Shown: positions 48,601 to 58,811 of the stretch, in pieces | How positions within the stretch are numbered: position 1 is the stretch's first letter | Layout of the letters: each line of letters begins with the position of its first letter | Program-made: the position numbers and the translations under genes | Notes under the pieces: model-generated | What the model was told of the DNA's origin: nothing | The model's database searches: none | What the model saw: only the letters and a program-made list of their open reading frames with translations | From: Harmothoe impar | Taxonomy: Eukaryota > Annelida > Polychaeta > Phyllodocida > Polynoidae | Length of the DNA: 64,000 nt | Assembly (NCBI GenBank): GCA_947462335.1 | Contig: OX381713.1 | Location: 22,312,381 to 22,376,380, forward strand | Direction of reading: 5' to 3'

Positions 48601-49205
48601 TGAATCAACATTGAAAACTGGTTGACAATGCTGATTCAATGTTGATTCAATGTTGATTCAACATAAAACGGAATTTTGTGCCCACTGGGACCTGCCTAAT
48701 ACTCGTAGGGGATTTTTACCACTCGATAATTTTGTGTATCATTATTGTTACAACTCTGTGAGAAGAAAATTTACAATTTCCAAGATTGATATGTAATGCA
48801 TCTTTTCATCTACTAACTTCAATGATAGCTCTCTTGGAAATATTCTTAACAATCATTCACATAGATAACACCATATGGCTAAAAGAAATATCAATGTTAA
48901 AGTAGCATCAATGTGGTAAAATATAGGTGAGGGGCCACGCAGATATGATGCTCGATGTACGGGCGTGCAGATACCCCTTCCCGCTTGCCTGCTCACACTG
49001 GAAACGAAAGGGTACCCATAGTTAAGATCAGACTGATGAGATCAGCCATGAGGAAAGAATGCTCCATGTGCTGTTAGCGGAGCATCCTTTTGGCTTGGTG
49101 GCTCAAGCATCCACATGTACTTACCCACATGCCTATAGCCAGCACAAACGCGAAGTATAACACGATGACCACAAAATCGGCCCAATGCTCTAGAGTGCCC
49201 TCCAT
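27651..49205 (-). CDS. SLC5 family Na+/solute (SGLT-like) cotransporter, 15 exons
   Basis: Exons in order: 49125-49205, 47169-47240, 46275-46379, 45852-45911, 45102-45206, 33497-33602, 32502-32582, 32073-32341, 31446-31581, 30812-30919, 30181-30331, 29050-29218, 28422-28637, 28091-28229, 27651-27886. All phases join: 677 residues, normal for SGLTs, which drive sugar or inositol uptake with the Na+ gradient at the plasma membrane. Visible: [19 protein letters not shown] (53-71), [18 protein letters not shown] then [21 protein letters not shown], a Cys-rich loop [25 protein letters not shown] and [10 protein letters not shown]60, H65, E84 and K303 align by spacing with SGLT1 N78, H83, E102 and K321, the sugar contacts I recall, so hexose or inositol is plausible. 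The C-terminal helix closes the protein. Odd: intron 5 hosts another gene and intron 11 an amplified exon start. Confidence 0.93.
28738..28842. repeat. Two-copy ~55-bp direct repeat
   Basis: CAAGTGTTATTTCTTACTGC...AAAGACATAAAGA occurs twice in succession in intron 12 of the cotransporter gene; the phrase TAAGTGTTATCTCTTC at 28668 may be a degenerate third start. Confidence 0.75.
29140..29997 (-). repeat. Tandem array of a partial exon plus its 3' splice site (79-88 bp units)
   Basis: About ten to eleven units, each containing on the minus strand GTGTGTTACAG then GTTGTGTATCCTTGTGCTG and on to CCCCTACT(A)CAGACGTC. The unit nearest 29218 is the real start of cotransporter exon 12, which encodes [20 protein letters not shown]; the others lie in intron 11. 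Spacings are 79 bp (for example 29162 to 29241) or 88 bp (29241 to 29329), both 3n+1. No unit contains a stop in any frame, so all three frames stay open across the array. Every unit therefore offers a duplicate acceptor. Confidence 0.92.
31008..31215. mobile_element. MITE-like repeat with GTATAAGCCGCAC words
   Basis: CGCGTATAAGCCTAACG, ATATAAGCCGCACC and AAAAGCCGCACTGC recur within about 150 bp of intron 9 of the cotransporter. It is AT-rich with a short internal palindrome. Ends not resolved. Confidence 0.35.
31876..32017. mobile_element. Short MITE with ~19-bp perfect inverted ends
   Basis: AGGGGGCTTCCATAAAGTA at the left faces TACTTTATGGAAGCCCCCT at the right, 142 bp in all, within intron 8 of the cotransporter. 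No coding capacity; target duplication not clear. Confidence 0.85.
33206..33433. mobile_element. Inverted-repeat MITE (~228 bp)
   Basis: GGGTAGACTACCCATGAGATGACTAGCTGG-type sequence at the left (from about 33211) faces CCAGCTAGTCATCTCATGGG near 33401 and GCAGTCTACCC at the right. The arms are about 38 bp with few mismatches. Located in intron 6 of the cotransporter. Confidence 0.85.
34706..38846 (-). CDS. GNAT acetyltransferase, NAT16/histidine N-acetyltransferase-like (3 coding exons)
   Basis: Coding exons 38643-38846, 35793-36017 and 34706-35284, all phase 0, give 335 residues. The family transfers acetyl from acetyl-CoA to amino groups; fish histidine N-acetyltransferase makes N-acetylhistidine, and vertebrate NAT16 is its relative. 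Visible: an N-terminal strand [10 protein letters not shown] (about 18-27), [17 protein letters not shown] around 64-80, the cofactor-binding region [20 protein letters not shown] (about 89-108; the usual R-x-x-G-x-G/A loop is degenerate) and the long C-terminal half typical of this subfamily, ending YIASKL. The gene lies wholly within intron 5 of the SLC5 gene on the same strand. The start ATG follows an acceptor (38861) for a likely 5' non-coding exon ending at 41376. Substrate is inferred only from resemblance. Confidence 0.8.
36309..37636. mobile_element. Long inverted-repeat element enclosing three tandem ~180-bp repeats
   Basis: The left arm (36309-36490: GGTGACCATC..., TAAATATGGCTTCC, AGTAGTGACCCATTTTGTGT, AAGGTGTTAAGGC) faces a right arm (about 37470-37636: GCCTTAACACCTT, ACACAAAATGGGTCACTACT, GAAAGCCATATTTA, TGGTCACC). 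Between them three ~180-bp units begin at about 36712, 36890 and 37070, each with TTTCATGTTTGTTCAAGTGTG-, GCCAAG(C/T)TGTGTCATTT- and CACAGAA(T/C)AAGTTAGC-like phrases; the last is partial. It lies in intron 1 of the acetyltransferase. Confidence 0.8.
37758..38408. mobile_element. Inverted-repeat element with CACTGTAAAAAAAT ends
   Basis: The left CACTGTAAAAAAATTC and the inner AAATTACGG are mirrored by CCGTAATTTTGATGAG and ATTTTTTTACAGTG at the right. The motif CCGTAA/TTACGG recurs inside. 651 bp, non-coding, in intron 1 of the acetyltransferase. The ends resemble the CACTGCAAAA element of the duplicated block, but no TA flanks are seen here. Confidence 0.75.
39108..39172 (-). repeat. tRNA-like SINE head
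   Basis: On the minus strand TCCCGATGGAGCAGTTGG (A-box-like) is followed by GGTTGGATCCTGC (B-box-like) at tRNA spacing. The anticodon arm is poor, so a tRNA-derived repeat, not a tRNA. Confidence 0.45.
39700..39772 (+). repeat. tRNA-like SINE head
   Basis: AGCACAGTGGTAGAATGG resembles a tRNA 5' half with A-box and GGTGGTTCTCGCCCC a degenerate T-arm/B-box. The arms do not pair fully. Confidence 0.45.
40240..40420. repeat. Dispersed repeat shared with 54325-54500
   Basis: GCCAAATAAAG, AACATGG(A/G)A, AGGGTCGGT(G/A)GGTCGGATTTTTT and TTTACAGCCC occur in the same order at 54325-54430. A GGGTCGG phrase also recurs at 40490-40520. Class unknown. Confidence 0.65.
41520..41750. mobile_element. Inverted-repeat MITE near the acetyltransferase 5' exon
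   Basis: GTAGGGTAGATCGACC...GTCAACCACGTACC and GAGATGTCC (41531-41576) face GGACATCTC, GGTACGTGGTTGAC and GGTCAATTTACCCTA (about 41694-41737). The arms are about 45 bp with a few mismatches. Confidence 0.8.
42434..42797. mobile_element. Inverted-repeat MITE with CCCAGCAAA ends
   Basis: CCCAGCAAACCAGTTTGA at the left and AACTAATTTGCTGGG at the right are inverted. Same terminal motif as the 12900-14450 element. Non-coding, in intron 5 of the cotransporter. Confidence 0.6.
42974..43544. mobile_element. TA-target inverted-repeat element (571 bp)
   Basis: CTCTCCTAGGTGCGCGGACA at 42975 faces its inverse GTGCACC-like GCACCTAGGAGAG ending at 43543; the arms extend through AAACGTT and GAGCGTTAT, about 40 bp. 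TA is present on both sides (42972-42973 and 43545-43546). Tc1/mariner-type mobilisation is likely. Relatives lie at 11090-11400 and, as a short relic, at 24775-24870. Confidence 0.85.
44656..44858. repeat. Nested palindrome and direct repeats
   Basis: 44683-44740 is a 58-bp palindrome centred on GAATTC with very few mismatches (GGGAATTGAACGTT... / ...AACGTTCAATTCCC). Its right half plus AAGTTCTG (44711-44748) recurs directly at 44821-44858 with one mismatch. GGTCACAATGATACAAGAAAGGCA (44658-44681, shown here by its ends) recurs inverted near 44790-44813. Likely a complex MITE that can extrude a cruciform. Confidence 0.85.
46487..46715. mobile_element. Decayed TTAA fold-back MITE
   Basis: GATGGGA(T)GGGAGCCAAT, then GGGGTTGATTT, facing ATCAATCCCCAAATTAGC and TTCTAACCCATCT: the same architecture as 22430-22689 but with many changes. 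Intron 2 of the cotransporter. Confidence 0.6.
48010..48230. repeat. ACGTT-family element fragment
   Basis: ACGTTTTTTTTGTTAGCTGGG at the left and AACGTTTTTTGTTTATTGGG at the right carry the terminal motif of the 3790-5194 element, both in the same orientation, with AAAACGTT words between. Probably two overlapping fragments. Confidence 0.55.
48598..48672. repeat. AATCAACATTGA short tandem/inverted repeat
   Basis: ATTGAATCAACATTG occurs, then TTGATTCAATG three times in the opposite sense (about 48632-48662). Non-coding, in intron 1 of the cotransporter gene. Confidence 0.7.
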
Positions 49206-49365
49206 CCTGTAGTCTCTTCTAGTGTGTCCAAGGAGCGCTCATCCACTGGTAACCTCAACCTATACTATCCCCCTGTTGCTGGTGGTATATCTCTTCAATG
49301 AAAGCCAGGTGTGTGCTTATACAACTGGTAACCACTGTAACTGTACCTGATCCTTCTCTACCGTG

Positions 49366-49385
49366 ACGTGTATATACGACGTCAG
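49366..49385 (-). promoter_or_regulatory. Possible core promoter of the SLC5 gene
   Basis: On the minus strand, a CRE-like TGACGTCG (49377-49384) directly precedes TATATA (49371-49376), about 165 bases upstream of the start codon. The spacing allows a short 5' leader. Motif evidence only. Confidence 0.3.
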
Positions 49386-49389
49386 AGGA

Positions 49390-52150
49390 CACCCCCCACC
49401 ATTGACTATGGACAGGGACTGAAAGGGAGAGGTACAGGAGTTAATACAGGAGGGGTGGGGGTGGTTATAGGTCCATGTCTTACTGCCCCTCTAGCAAGAT
49501 CCAGGTGGGGCGACGGCCGGTACTTTGGTCCTTATATAGGGTAGCTGCATGGGTGTTTAAAGTCCAACGTGGAGAGTCCTATTGTACAGGTATTGTAAGG
49601 AGTGATCTATTCTGGTGGGATCTAGTTCTCTCTCTATGCATGAATACATCCCCGTATTATGTGTGTAACTGTGAAGGCCATGAGTGGGTTGTTCAATGAG
49701 AGTAACTGTCTCCACTATCTCCAGCAGATCGTGCCGTCAGCTATGACCGAGGCTAATTGTCACAGGTTAGTATCCCACTCCTCTCCTCTACATTATAGGA
49801 CTTACTCAACCTGAACGAGGAGAATACCCTAGTCTCCCTTTGCCTCAGTGGAGTAGGTGAAGGAGAGACTACTGCTGGATGGGGATAAGAAGGAGGGATA
49901 AGGCCAAAGAGTTGAAAATGTGTTTTTCAGCCAACACGACCTACCATCAAACCACAGCCAACCCCAGAATTTATCTCCCAATTTTGTGGAAATTCCATCA
50001 TTGGCAAAAACGTGTAATTATTTTGACGGAGTTGACGATAAAACTGTCAAAATCTCATGTCATTTCTGACCTATTTATTATCAATTTCGAAGTCTGTAAG
50101 TCGGCGCTACGAGCTGCGATTTTATACCATGACCCATACATTTTTAGGTAGAGGTTACAACCTAAATAAAATATCTCCTCAGTAAACATAATAATCTATA
50201 ACGAATGATAACATACTTCAATGTTGCCTGATATTCAAAACTTGGTTTTATTATACTAAGTATAGATAAGAGGATAGACTTGCCCTATACGCTGTATCAC
50301 TTTTGATTGGTCAGTGTCCAAGAGTTATACACATGATATTGCCCATAAAAGCCATCTCAGAGATGCCCTGATTAATACCCTGTACCCGAAAATTTCACCG
50401 GTCCCTGTATGTGAGCCCAAATACCCAATTTAGCAGCTCAACTTATACGGTCCAGTCTGAGCCCATTTTTGGACTGGTACTTGGGAGGATGTCCCCTTGC
50501 TATAGTTCGCTTGGTCTTGTCATTTGTTCCATCTGGGGTTATTGGCCTGCATGTACCCTTCCTGGCACATAATGTGTAATACAATACAAACAACATTATG
50601 CTGGTGCACATGTACAATCGCTTATTGTATACATTACATACCAGTACTAAATAGCTTGTTGTCAATTCTTTATATAAATGTGTCACCATCGCATATATTT
50701 ATAATAGCATGCAGATGTTATTATGTATGTTGAGCTTTGTGGTTTTCTCTTGCATATGTGCCAGCATTTCGCATTAATCTTAAGGAAATTCCGACTGATA
50801 TACTAGAATCAAGATATTTTATAAATATAGCAAATCATTATCGTAATTCATACTTTCTGGTATACCCATTTCCTTTCTATTAGAGTATCATATATGATGG
50901 AATAATTCACACTGGATGTTGTTGGCATACTTTTTTATTATTACGTTTTTTTTGGGTGTCAATTTAAATTTAAATTTAAATTGGATAACCTTAGCTTGCA
51001 AAACTAATTAGAACACAGAGTGTGTATACTATCATCATCTCTCCTGCATTTACCAGGGATGTATATAATTACACACGCTTCTAGAGTAAGTTTAGCCCAA
51101 AGAGAATCAAAAACAAGGATGGATCCTCATGATTAGACAAGGGGTGGAGTTATAGTTTTTGGCAAAACCGGCTGACGGGGTGCACAGAGAACTAGTAGAT
51201 TTTGGCAGAGTCGATTAGGCTACAAGTATCACGTTGGCAGCTCCTAGGCGACTCCCAGGCCTTCACTAGCGGTACCCTGCAGCAGATCAAGAATTCGACA
51301 GAATCAGAAGAAAAGGACGATAAAAGTTCTCTGGTCAATCTCTATCTTAATTACATTAACCTGCTATGAGGTCCTAACATCACCTGACAAGATAGCCCTG
51401 GCTCTGGTATTTCCACCCATACCAGTAGGTGGTAACCAAAATACAAAAGATCATAGGTCTAGTAACCCAATTCTATGATACTCTAAAGGGTAGCCGTACA
51501 TGTACCTTAAGTACCCTTCATAGTCCTAGGTGGCAGCACTATTCCAAAACAATTTCAGGAATAAAACACCAGGTCACTGGCGTCGACACTGAGTAATCCC
51601 TCTAAAGGGATACCTTCATCCACAGAAAAGACTACAAAGGTCTAGGGACTTTCAGAGGAGGAGGGAAGCAGCAGATGAAATACTACATAATATCATCTTA
51701 GATTAAATAAGGAAGTCAACTATTCAAGGATGCAGTAGAAGATAATGTTCTTTTGATAATATTATAATAATTCCCCCTCTGTACCATGAGAGACAGGTCA
51801 ACTCAAAAGAAGTAATCAGCAAAGTTGTACTTCAAACATCATTTACCTGTGAGATACATTTGAAGTCCGAATATGTAGGATGTTTCTACCCTGGACCTGG
51901 AGCGAACGCCCCGAGAAGGTCCTTCCAGTCTGGTTAGCCGCTCCGCGGTTACGATCACCAGGCTGGCGTTAAAATCTTACCACCACCAGATATGTTTCTA
52001 GCTCAACCACATAATCTAGTAGTGACACCAGGTTTAATTTGATACTAAATACACCTAAATGTAGACAAATATTTTCATAATGGACCTGTTTTACTTATGA
52101 TATGTAATATTCATGCTTTACAAAATCAGAGTTTGGGGCTTTGAGTAACT
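49390..52150. other. Interval between the cotransporter and the glutamate receptor
   Basis: No convincing exon chain. It should hold the upstream control region of the SLC5 gene and the 3' exons or UTR of the receptor. AATTTAAATTTAAATTTAAATT-type palindromic repeats lie near 50964-50984. A possible receptor tail exon (minus strand, about 51848-51964) begins after CGCCAG and ends before GTAAAT, and is open, but its acceptor lacks a pyrimidine tract. Confidence 0.4.
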
Positions 52151-52153
52151 GAC

Positions 52154-55100
52154 CTTAGAAGACCGCAGGAACCGTTCCACAATGCCTGCTCCCAGTGATA
52201 GTAGGAGTCCGATTAGCAGGATGATGAGAACGCCCCCCAGCATGGCACTGTCTATACTAGGCCTGGCGGGGATCAACTGGTTCTGTGACATTATAACAGG
52301 GTATAATAGTATTAGTGTTTTAAAATGACAACGCTCTCACTGCCAGCAGGTTGCAGTGGTCAGAGCACTTAACCTATTGAGCTAAATCAAACATATCACT
52401 CAAACCTAATGAAAGATGTTTCCTCCAGATGTTATTCAAAGCACCCCATATTTGGTTTCATATTAAGGCGTATTACCATCTCTATCACATCCCACATTTT
52501 ATTGGTGTTAAAAAGGAGCATTTAAAGAGTAGTCATGGCAACAGATCATTTTAAATTCTGATATTTCTGATTTTTCAATCTTTTGGTGAAAAACTGGAGA
52601 AATCTGGCGGTGAGAGGGTTAACCATTATACAAATGTATCAGCCAACCTCATTGACCGTGGGCCTGGGTGCACTGCCAGCAAATGCCCGGCTGCTGTAAA
52701 TGCTGTACTCTCGTTCCCAAATCCTTCCGAAGGAGGGCTCTGGTAACAGCCAAATGACCTTGAACTTTGGATTTTGCTGGGTCTGGGCAACCCCTGCTGG
52801 TAGGCTGGAACCAGTGGGCAGGAACCAGAATGTATGATGGTAGTTTTAGGTAGTTTTACCATTAGCCTTTCTGGTTTCATTTCCTGTTCCTGTTCGCTGG
52901 TTCCAAGCTACCAGCAGGGGTTGCCCAGACCCAGCAAAATCACCCAGGGGCGTGGTACGTTCTCCTGTATCACTCCTATGTGTGATACGCTTTTTGGTGC
53001 CCTACACAAATCGAAAGCCAGCATGCTGGTCATGTGATCATAGATCAATGGCGGCAATATAAACAACACACTCAGTGATTGTACCACAAAACTCTTTTAT
53101 GGTCGTGTAATAAATCTTGTATTATATGCTATAGGTTCACGCATGTCCCACACCAGACCTTGGTGAATCTGGCTCCACATGCACCTGGGCATATGAAGCC
53201 AGATGCAACGGGGCAGATGTGAACGCATCATACTATACTGGCTATTTATATAAACCTTAACTGTCCATGATTATATATTTTATTCCTGTCCCCCCTGAAG
53301 ATAACATCTATAATACGCCTAGTGCGTGTAAGAAATCTTTGTAGGATTTATCTAATTCCAGCTGTGCATTGAGGAAAACTTGTTAATTCTCACCTTGCTG
53401 GGTACCGTTGGTTTGCTGCATTGTCTTCGGTCATTCCACCATTTCTTGTCCAATACTTGGAGTGCACCCGACTCTCGCATATTCAGGATAGCTAGGTTTA
53501 TTCTGTCTTTCAAATTAGAATCTGGCATGTTTAGTGGGTAGCCCAAACCATAGCTGTAACAAAACAGGAGCAGTATTATTCTTCATCAGCATAATATGTC
53601 TGATATTATGCAGAAATGTGATATTAGTCTATTATATACAAAGTTAATGTTCTATATTGTAGTGCATGCCTCCAGAGTACCGTGGTGTATACATAATGGC
53701 GAGGGGTACATTACTAGCAGCCTAGCAGCATTGTATGTATTTCTTGCTAGTCAAATCGGCTTAGGCCCATTAAAGACATTTTGGGGACCTCTCCCTTTCT
53801 CCTCAAAGACAAAAGAGTTTGGAATCAACTTTATAATTAAGATACTTCCCTTCTAAATTATGATCATTAAGTCATTAAGCTCAAGATTGTTGTACTTATG
53901 TATTTTGCTAAGATGCAAGTGGAATTGGATCCAGATTCTCAGCTTCAGCTATACACATTTTTATGAACCTTAAGCAGAATTCTGCAACTAATTTATGTCC
54001 TCTGTCTGCTTAAAAGGTCACTTATGAACTGGGTCCCAATGTAACCAAGGTAGCGGGGTGGCAGTAACATCAACATATTTTTACAGTATTACTGACACCC
54101 TGTCATGCCATCATCCTATCTAGTTTATTCCTTTGACATTGAGTGGGTGAACGAGCGAGAAATGGTTGTTTAATGCCATTTCGACAATATACTATATGTT
54201 ATAATTATTGCTTATACCTGATGGGAAGTGCAATGAAGACCCTACTATGGATGCGTAAAGAGAAATTCTGAAAAATAATCTCATAGAAATCCCTGCAGGA
54301 AGAAAAATACCTCAGGCCTAACTTAGGCCAAATAAAGAAAAAGGTTTGTTTCAGGTAACATGGGAAGAAACCATACGTAGGGTCGGTAGGTCGGATTTTT
54401 TTGATTTTTTTTGATTTTTTTTACAGCCCTCTTCAACCCTAAAATTGACCAAAAAAGTGAAAAAATGGGAGAAAATTTTTAAACCAAAATTTGACCCAAA
54501 AAAGTGTAAAAATATAAAAATGTCTTCCCCATGCAGTGCCTTCCGCAACAACTCCTTCTGTCCGATTGCTTGCTTGTCCAGGCTGTTTGTCCTTGGAGCT
54601 ATTATAGAGATAAATTAAAGGGGCATTCTCACCACTCACACTTAACCACATAGTAGACTAGAACAGTACTAGAATTGTGAGTGGGATACGCTTGGTGATT
54701 ATGCCACTTTAAAGATGCAATAAAATACACTGTATGAAATAAATACATACTTACCCATTAGAAGTGAGGCTTGCTCCTACTATATTGAGACCACAGTACG
54801 GGTTACGTGTCATGTAATACTTTACAAGTGCCCTATCAGTAATGAAGGCATAACCAGGGTCCTTGTGGACCAGGTCAAAGCCGGCCTTAGCATTCTCGAC
54901 GTAGGTCAGCATCTCATGTATTCTCTCATACAGAGGCACTTTGGAGACTCTGAAGAAGGTTTTAGTTACACTGCTACTCACAACAGCTATCCTGAAATAA
55001 AGGTCATTAATATATTTGAGATTGATTATTTAATTACAGCTGCTATACAAGCTCAGCTATGTAGATATTTCACTTCCTGCAGTCTCTTTGTCGGAGTGTA

Positions 55101-56767
55101 CCGGTAGCATCCCAACCATTTTTAGTGGAGATTTACCCAGACTAAACTCAAGGAAACATGTAAAAAACAATTTGATACCCCCAAAAAAGAATCAAGCACT
55201 TACTATTACTTTAGCTCAGTAGTGCATCTGTAGTTACACACCATACACTGAAGTATTTTATATAGTTCACTGATGTGCAAGTGTCAAGAGACTACTCTGT
55301 GCTGTTACATTAGGTTTGAAATCAAAATTAGATACCTAAAAAGGCTACTTTCCCACCAGAAGGTAGATACTAGTTAAATTGGAAGTTTGTGCTGTGTATT
55401 GTAAAGACTCCCTGTTTTCCAGGAAGAATAGCATATCATTAGAGGAAGTGGGTTTATAATCAGCGGAGATACATATATATATATATATAGTTGAGGAAAA
55501 CTTAGGTTTGAGTATGTCAGCTTGTGTAGTAGCTTTAAACAACAAAAGCACTCCCAGCTAACAAGAATACGTTATTTTACGTCAAAATAACGTTTTTAAC
55601 ATTATGTAATGTTTTGTCACAATAAGGAGCCATAGAGAAATGTTATATAACATTGTATAACGTGTTTTTTTGTTTACTGGGCTATGTGTATGTTTTGCAT
55701 TCGTTTGCTTATAAACTTTAGTTGCCAATTTGGTTGGATAGGCAAATATTTACCGAGTACTTACTTATATTCCCCCGATGTCACAATATCGTCTATGTTG
55801 ACGTTTTCATAATTTTTCTGCTGTGCATTCTCCATCCTAGACGTGTACAGAAGGAGACTCACCTAAGAAAAAAAAGAGAAAACAAGTTAAATTAAAAGTA
55901 ATTCTGTTGCAATAGCCGATTTCATGCCAATGCATAAACACAATTTGGGAAAGATTATCTCAACATGGGGGCTTCATACTATACCATAATATAAGTTGGT
56001 ATTATTGATGTAGGCCTAACAACGTTATTTGGAGCTTGTGATGTCATGTACATTCACCTGATTAAATAATACAGGTGTACCGACTTTATTGCCATTAAAA
56101 CGTAAAATGAAAACATACAACGATATCTCTGGATCTGTATTTCTTTTTGCAAATTCCTCAGACTAATTCGGTCGAGCGTGTTTATCCTACATGAGATTTT
56201 GCCCAATAAACATAATATTCAAAAAATGATACTCACGACTCCTGCAGTATACAGCACCAATGTGAGTAACACGAAGTTCACCATGGTCAGACGCAGCAAA
56301 CAACCACTGTAACGACCCCCACCAGAACCTGACACAGCAAAACAGCAGAATAGGAAATGGGAAAGGATTGAAATAAGTGAAGACCTCAATGTTAAATCCC
56401 TATTGAATGGAGATATTTTATTACTCATTAGATACTGCGGTCACCATCGCAAAACCAGACATCCTCCCAAATCGGAAGATTTTTTTTATGTGAGAGCAGC
56501 AGTAAGGGCGATCAGGAGCTGCTGTTTTTTTAAACTCCTAACCACAATATATAACTCATGATTAAGGCTATTCCAGCAGTGGTTTGTACTATATTGTCTT
56601 TTTGATTAGATAGATTCAGTAAATAGATAGCCACATAAATGCAGGGAAGTCTAATTTGAACTTTTATTTAGGAAACAAAGAAGGGTCGGTATGGTGCACC
56701 AAGGCAGCATCGGCGAGTTATACTCACCATGCAGCGATGGATTAGCACATCCTAACAATACGACTAG
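52154..56767 (-). CDS. Ionotropic glutamate receptor, divergent, 3' half (6 exons recognised)
   Basis: Exons 56728-56767, 56237-56328, 55765-55862, 54755-54991, 53394-53553, 52154-52282 join in phase into 252 open codons. Order: pore/M2 end (GCANPSLHG), M3 (LTMVNFVLLTLVLYTAGVV), S2 ligand-binding lobe (SGEYKIAVVSSSVTKTFF, KDPGYAFITD, NPYCGLNIVGASL, YGLGYPLNMPDS, ALQVLDKKWW) and M4 (LGGVLIILLIGLLLSLGAGIVERF). In the family these are membrane cation channels gated by glutamate or other small ligands. The M3 gate motif SYTANLAAFLT is here LYTAGVVSLLLYT, so gating or pore lining has diverged. Amino-terminal, S1 and M1 exons are not found: they may lie beyond the retroelement at 57530 or be lost. 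The tail after M4 is also unresolved, so the gene could be partial. Confidence 0.85.
52769..52941. mobile_element. Hairpin MITE in the receptor gene
   Basis: GATTTTGCTGGGTCTGGGCA... (from 52769) and its inverse ...TGCCCAGACCCAGCAAAATC (ending 52941) form arms of about 35 bp perfect plus CTGGAACCAG/CTGGTTCCA. Intronic, between the last two recognised receptor exons. Confidence 0.85.
54325..54500. repeat. Dispersed repeat (copy of 40240-40420)
   Basis: AGGGTCGGTAGGTCGGATTTTTT followed by T-runs and TTTACAGCCC, as at 40240-40420. Intronic in the glutamate receptor gene. Confidence 0.6.
55554..55682. mobile_element. Short ACGTT-family MITE
   Basis: Begins CCCAGCTAACAAGAATACGTT and ends AACGTGTTTTTTTGTTTACTGGG, with TTACGTCAAAATAACGTT near the left: a ~129-bp relative of the 3790-5194 element inside a receptor intron. 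Confidence 0.7.
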
Positions 56768-57529
56768 CTGCACAGAAAAACTATAGACTCGTCAGCCGTG
56801 GCACAGCATAGTCAAGTGGAATACTTTGAGGACTGGCACTCAATACTTGTCAGTTGGAAGAACATCAATACTTGAGACATGATGCCATCAGAAAAAGGGC
56901 TTATACCAGAACCCTGTGACAGATATCAAACACTATAATGACCACATTAAGAACTGCAATATTGAAGTTGTACCCACATGTGGTTAGTATTGTAGAGACT
57001 GATGCTGTCTGACCTGCTTGAAGATTTAGACGATGAACGATCACAGCAAATATGACAATCTGTAAGAATCAAAACACAGTGGATAATGTAGTGGTGGTGA
57101 CAACAGTTGCCATTATGGCTCGTTTAAGCATTGGAGATTAGAATAAGCGCCGGTCTTGAATAACCGCAGGGGTACAAGGATATTAAAAGAAGTATTAAGC
57201 ACTAAAACTGTATCTTGAATAAGTGCATGTCTTGTATAAATGCCGGGGTATAGTGGTAATAAAGTGTAATCATAAGTATCGTATTGCTTCAACAAGTTAC
57301 TATGGTATGTAGGTGTTGTGGAACTAGATACCAGGCCTCTGTGTTCTATAGAGCATAATGCACAGAATCAGCCATCCATAATGTATGTTGAGCCCGACCT
57401 CAGCCATAGCCGGGTTGAATCGGCCCTCACACATAATGTATCAACACATTGGGTAGCCATGACCATAAACATGGTATGGTTTTGAAGATGTGTGTAATAA
57501 ACGGACTTTCGTATCTTTATGATATTGGT
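56768..57529. other. Stretch upstream of the recognised receptor exons
   Basis: A possible M1 exon lies on the minus strand at about 57010-57061 (acceptor TTCTTACAG, then IVIFAVIVHR in one frame, donor GTCAGA), but its phase does not join the next exon, so I do not accept it as shown. Nothing else is recognised. Confidence 0.35.
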
Positions 57530-58775
57530 AGAGTATCAATTAAAGAACAAAGTCGACACAGTTCGGATCAAGTGTTACAGGTTGCAATATCAGGTTTATT
57601 CAGGTAAACCTAAACAAGCAGTCACTAAGTGTGCGAACTCCCTATAGAGTTCGGAACGGGTCAGTAGGCTAAGCAGCCGATATGATCACGGGGTCTCTTC
57701 ACCAGCGTGGCTCAGAGTAACCGACGAGTACCGTCAGATGCCGGGTATATATAGGCAGCCAGCCTGCGCGCGCACACGCAGACCGGAAGCCTATAGCGAC
57801 CTCTGTCCATACCCCAAGCCCGGGGTAGGTGTCGCCACCTACCGTCGGACTGAAGGGTTCGGACTGAGCTCGCAACACAGCATCCAACAGCACTCGTCAT
57901 ATAATAACCCCGTATAACCCTAGCCCCTACACTACCCCCTACCAGATAATAACCGGGAGGTAAATAATTAAGGTTATAGTCCGAAAACACTTCGGACTGG
58001 CATTATCTTATAAATACCACCTTAGGGGTTTATTAAAGTTATACCTTACAAACAATATGACGTTACTGTTGAACACAAAAGGTATTAATTACACACATAT
58101 CTACACATATAGATCGTAATTAAAAATTACGCCCCATTCCCTAGGATAGATGGAGTTAATCTATACATATAGTATACACAACACTTGAAAAAGTACAATA
58201 TCACAGTAGAAAAAAAAATTTCGTCCCTTCAAGACCCCGAGCTAATTACACTCGTAATGAATAATACTTTATAAGTGATAAACACTATCACTTCTCTTAA
58301 GGTTTTTTTTAGACACATATTAAAGTATTATTACAAAAGATATCATACGTGATTTTATAGCGAAGATCCGGATCCTCTGTTGTTGATGATGCATTCCGCC
58401 CGGCTTTCAGAACCTACTTCATTCAGCTCCTACTAACCGGAACGAGAAAGTTCATAGCTCATGCTCGGGAGCTTATAGTAGTATAAAAAAAATTCCAAGT
58501 CCTGCCTCCAGGCGATCTTCGGACTTATAATTAGGAGCACTCGGTCCTGATATATAGTTTATAGAAAAAAACATCTCGTATCAGATCCCTGGTGGTAGTG
58601 TACTCCTATCCCGAGCGTTGGGTTTCTTTCCGGATCTCCTCGTCCTCCTCCGTCCGTTCTGCCTGGCAGACTGACTCCTTGCGTAGCCAGCCTGCCGCTT
58701 CTGCTCGTCCGGATCCTTGAACACCCTATAATAGAGTGTTTTTCACATGTAGGGTTGGTATATTAAAAATACCCC
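57530..58775 (-). mobile_element. Probable 3' LTR of a gypsy-like element
   Basis: On the minus strand this follows a polypurine tract and shows LTR-like order: a long AT-rich U3-like part, a TATATATA box (57747-57754) in GC-richer sequence, then AATAAA (57596-57601) about 150 bases on, then a U5-like tail ending near CTACCA (about 57524-57530). The other LTR would lie beyond the window, so boundaries and target duplication cannot be verified. Confidence 0.5.
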
Positions 58776-58790
58776 CCCTTCTTCTTGATC
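58770..58790 (-). promoter_or_regulatory. Polypurine tract
   Basis: On the minus strand AAGAAGAAGG followed by a run of G, about 25 bases after the stop of the long ORF (58812). It is placed where an LTR element primes plus-strand DNA synthesis next to its 3' LTR. Confidence 0.6.
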
Positions 58791-58811
58791 GGGTCCTAAG
58801 ATAGGATAATC

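Noticed and set aside
54226..54278. Candidate receptor exon reading FSLRIHSRVFIALPIS between AG and GT
   Set aside because: 50 bases long and out of phase; joining 54755 directly to 53553 restores a perfect YGLGYP S2 segment, so it is skipped.
57010..57061. Possible glutamate receptor M1 exon (IVIFAVIV)
   Set aside because: Splice signals exist, but the phase does not match the next exon at 56767.
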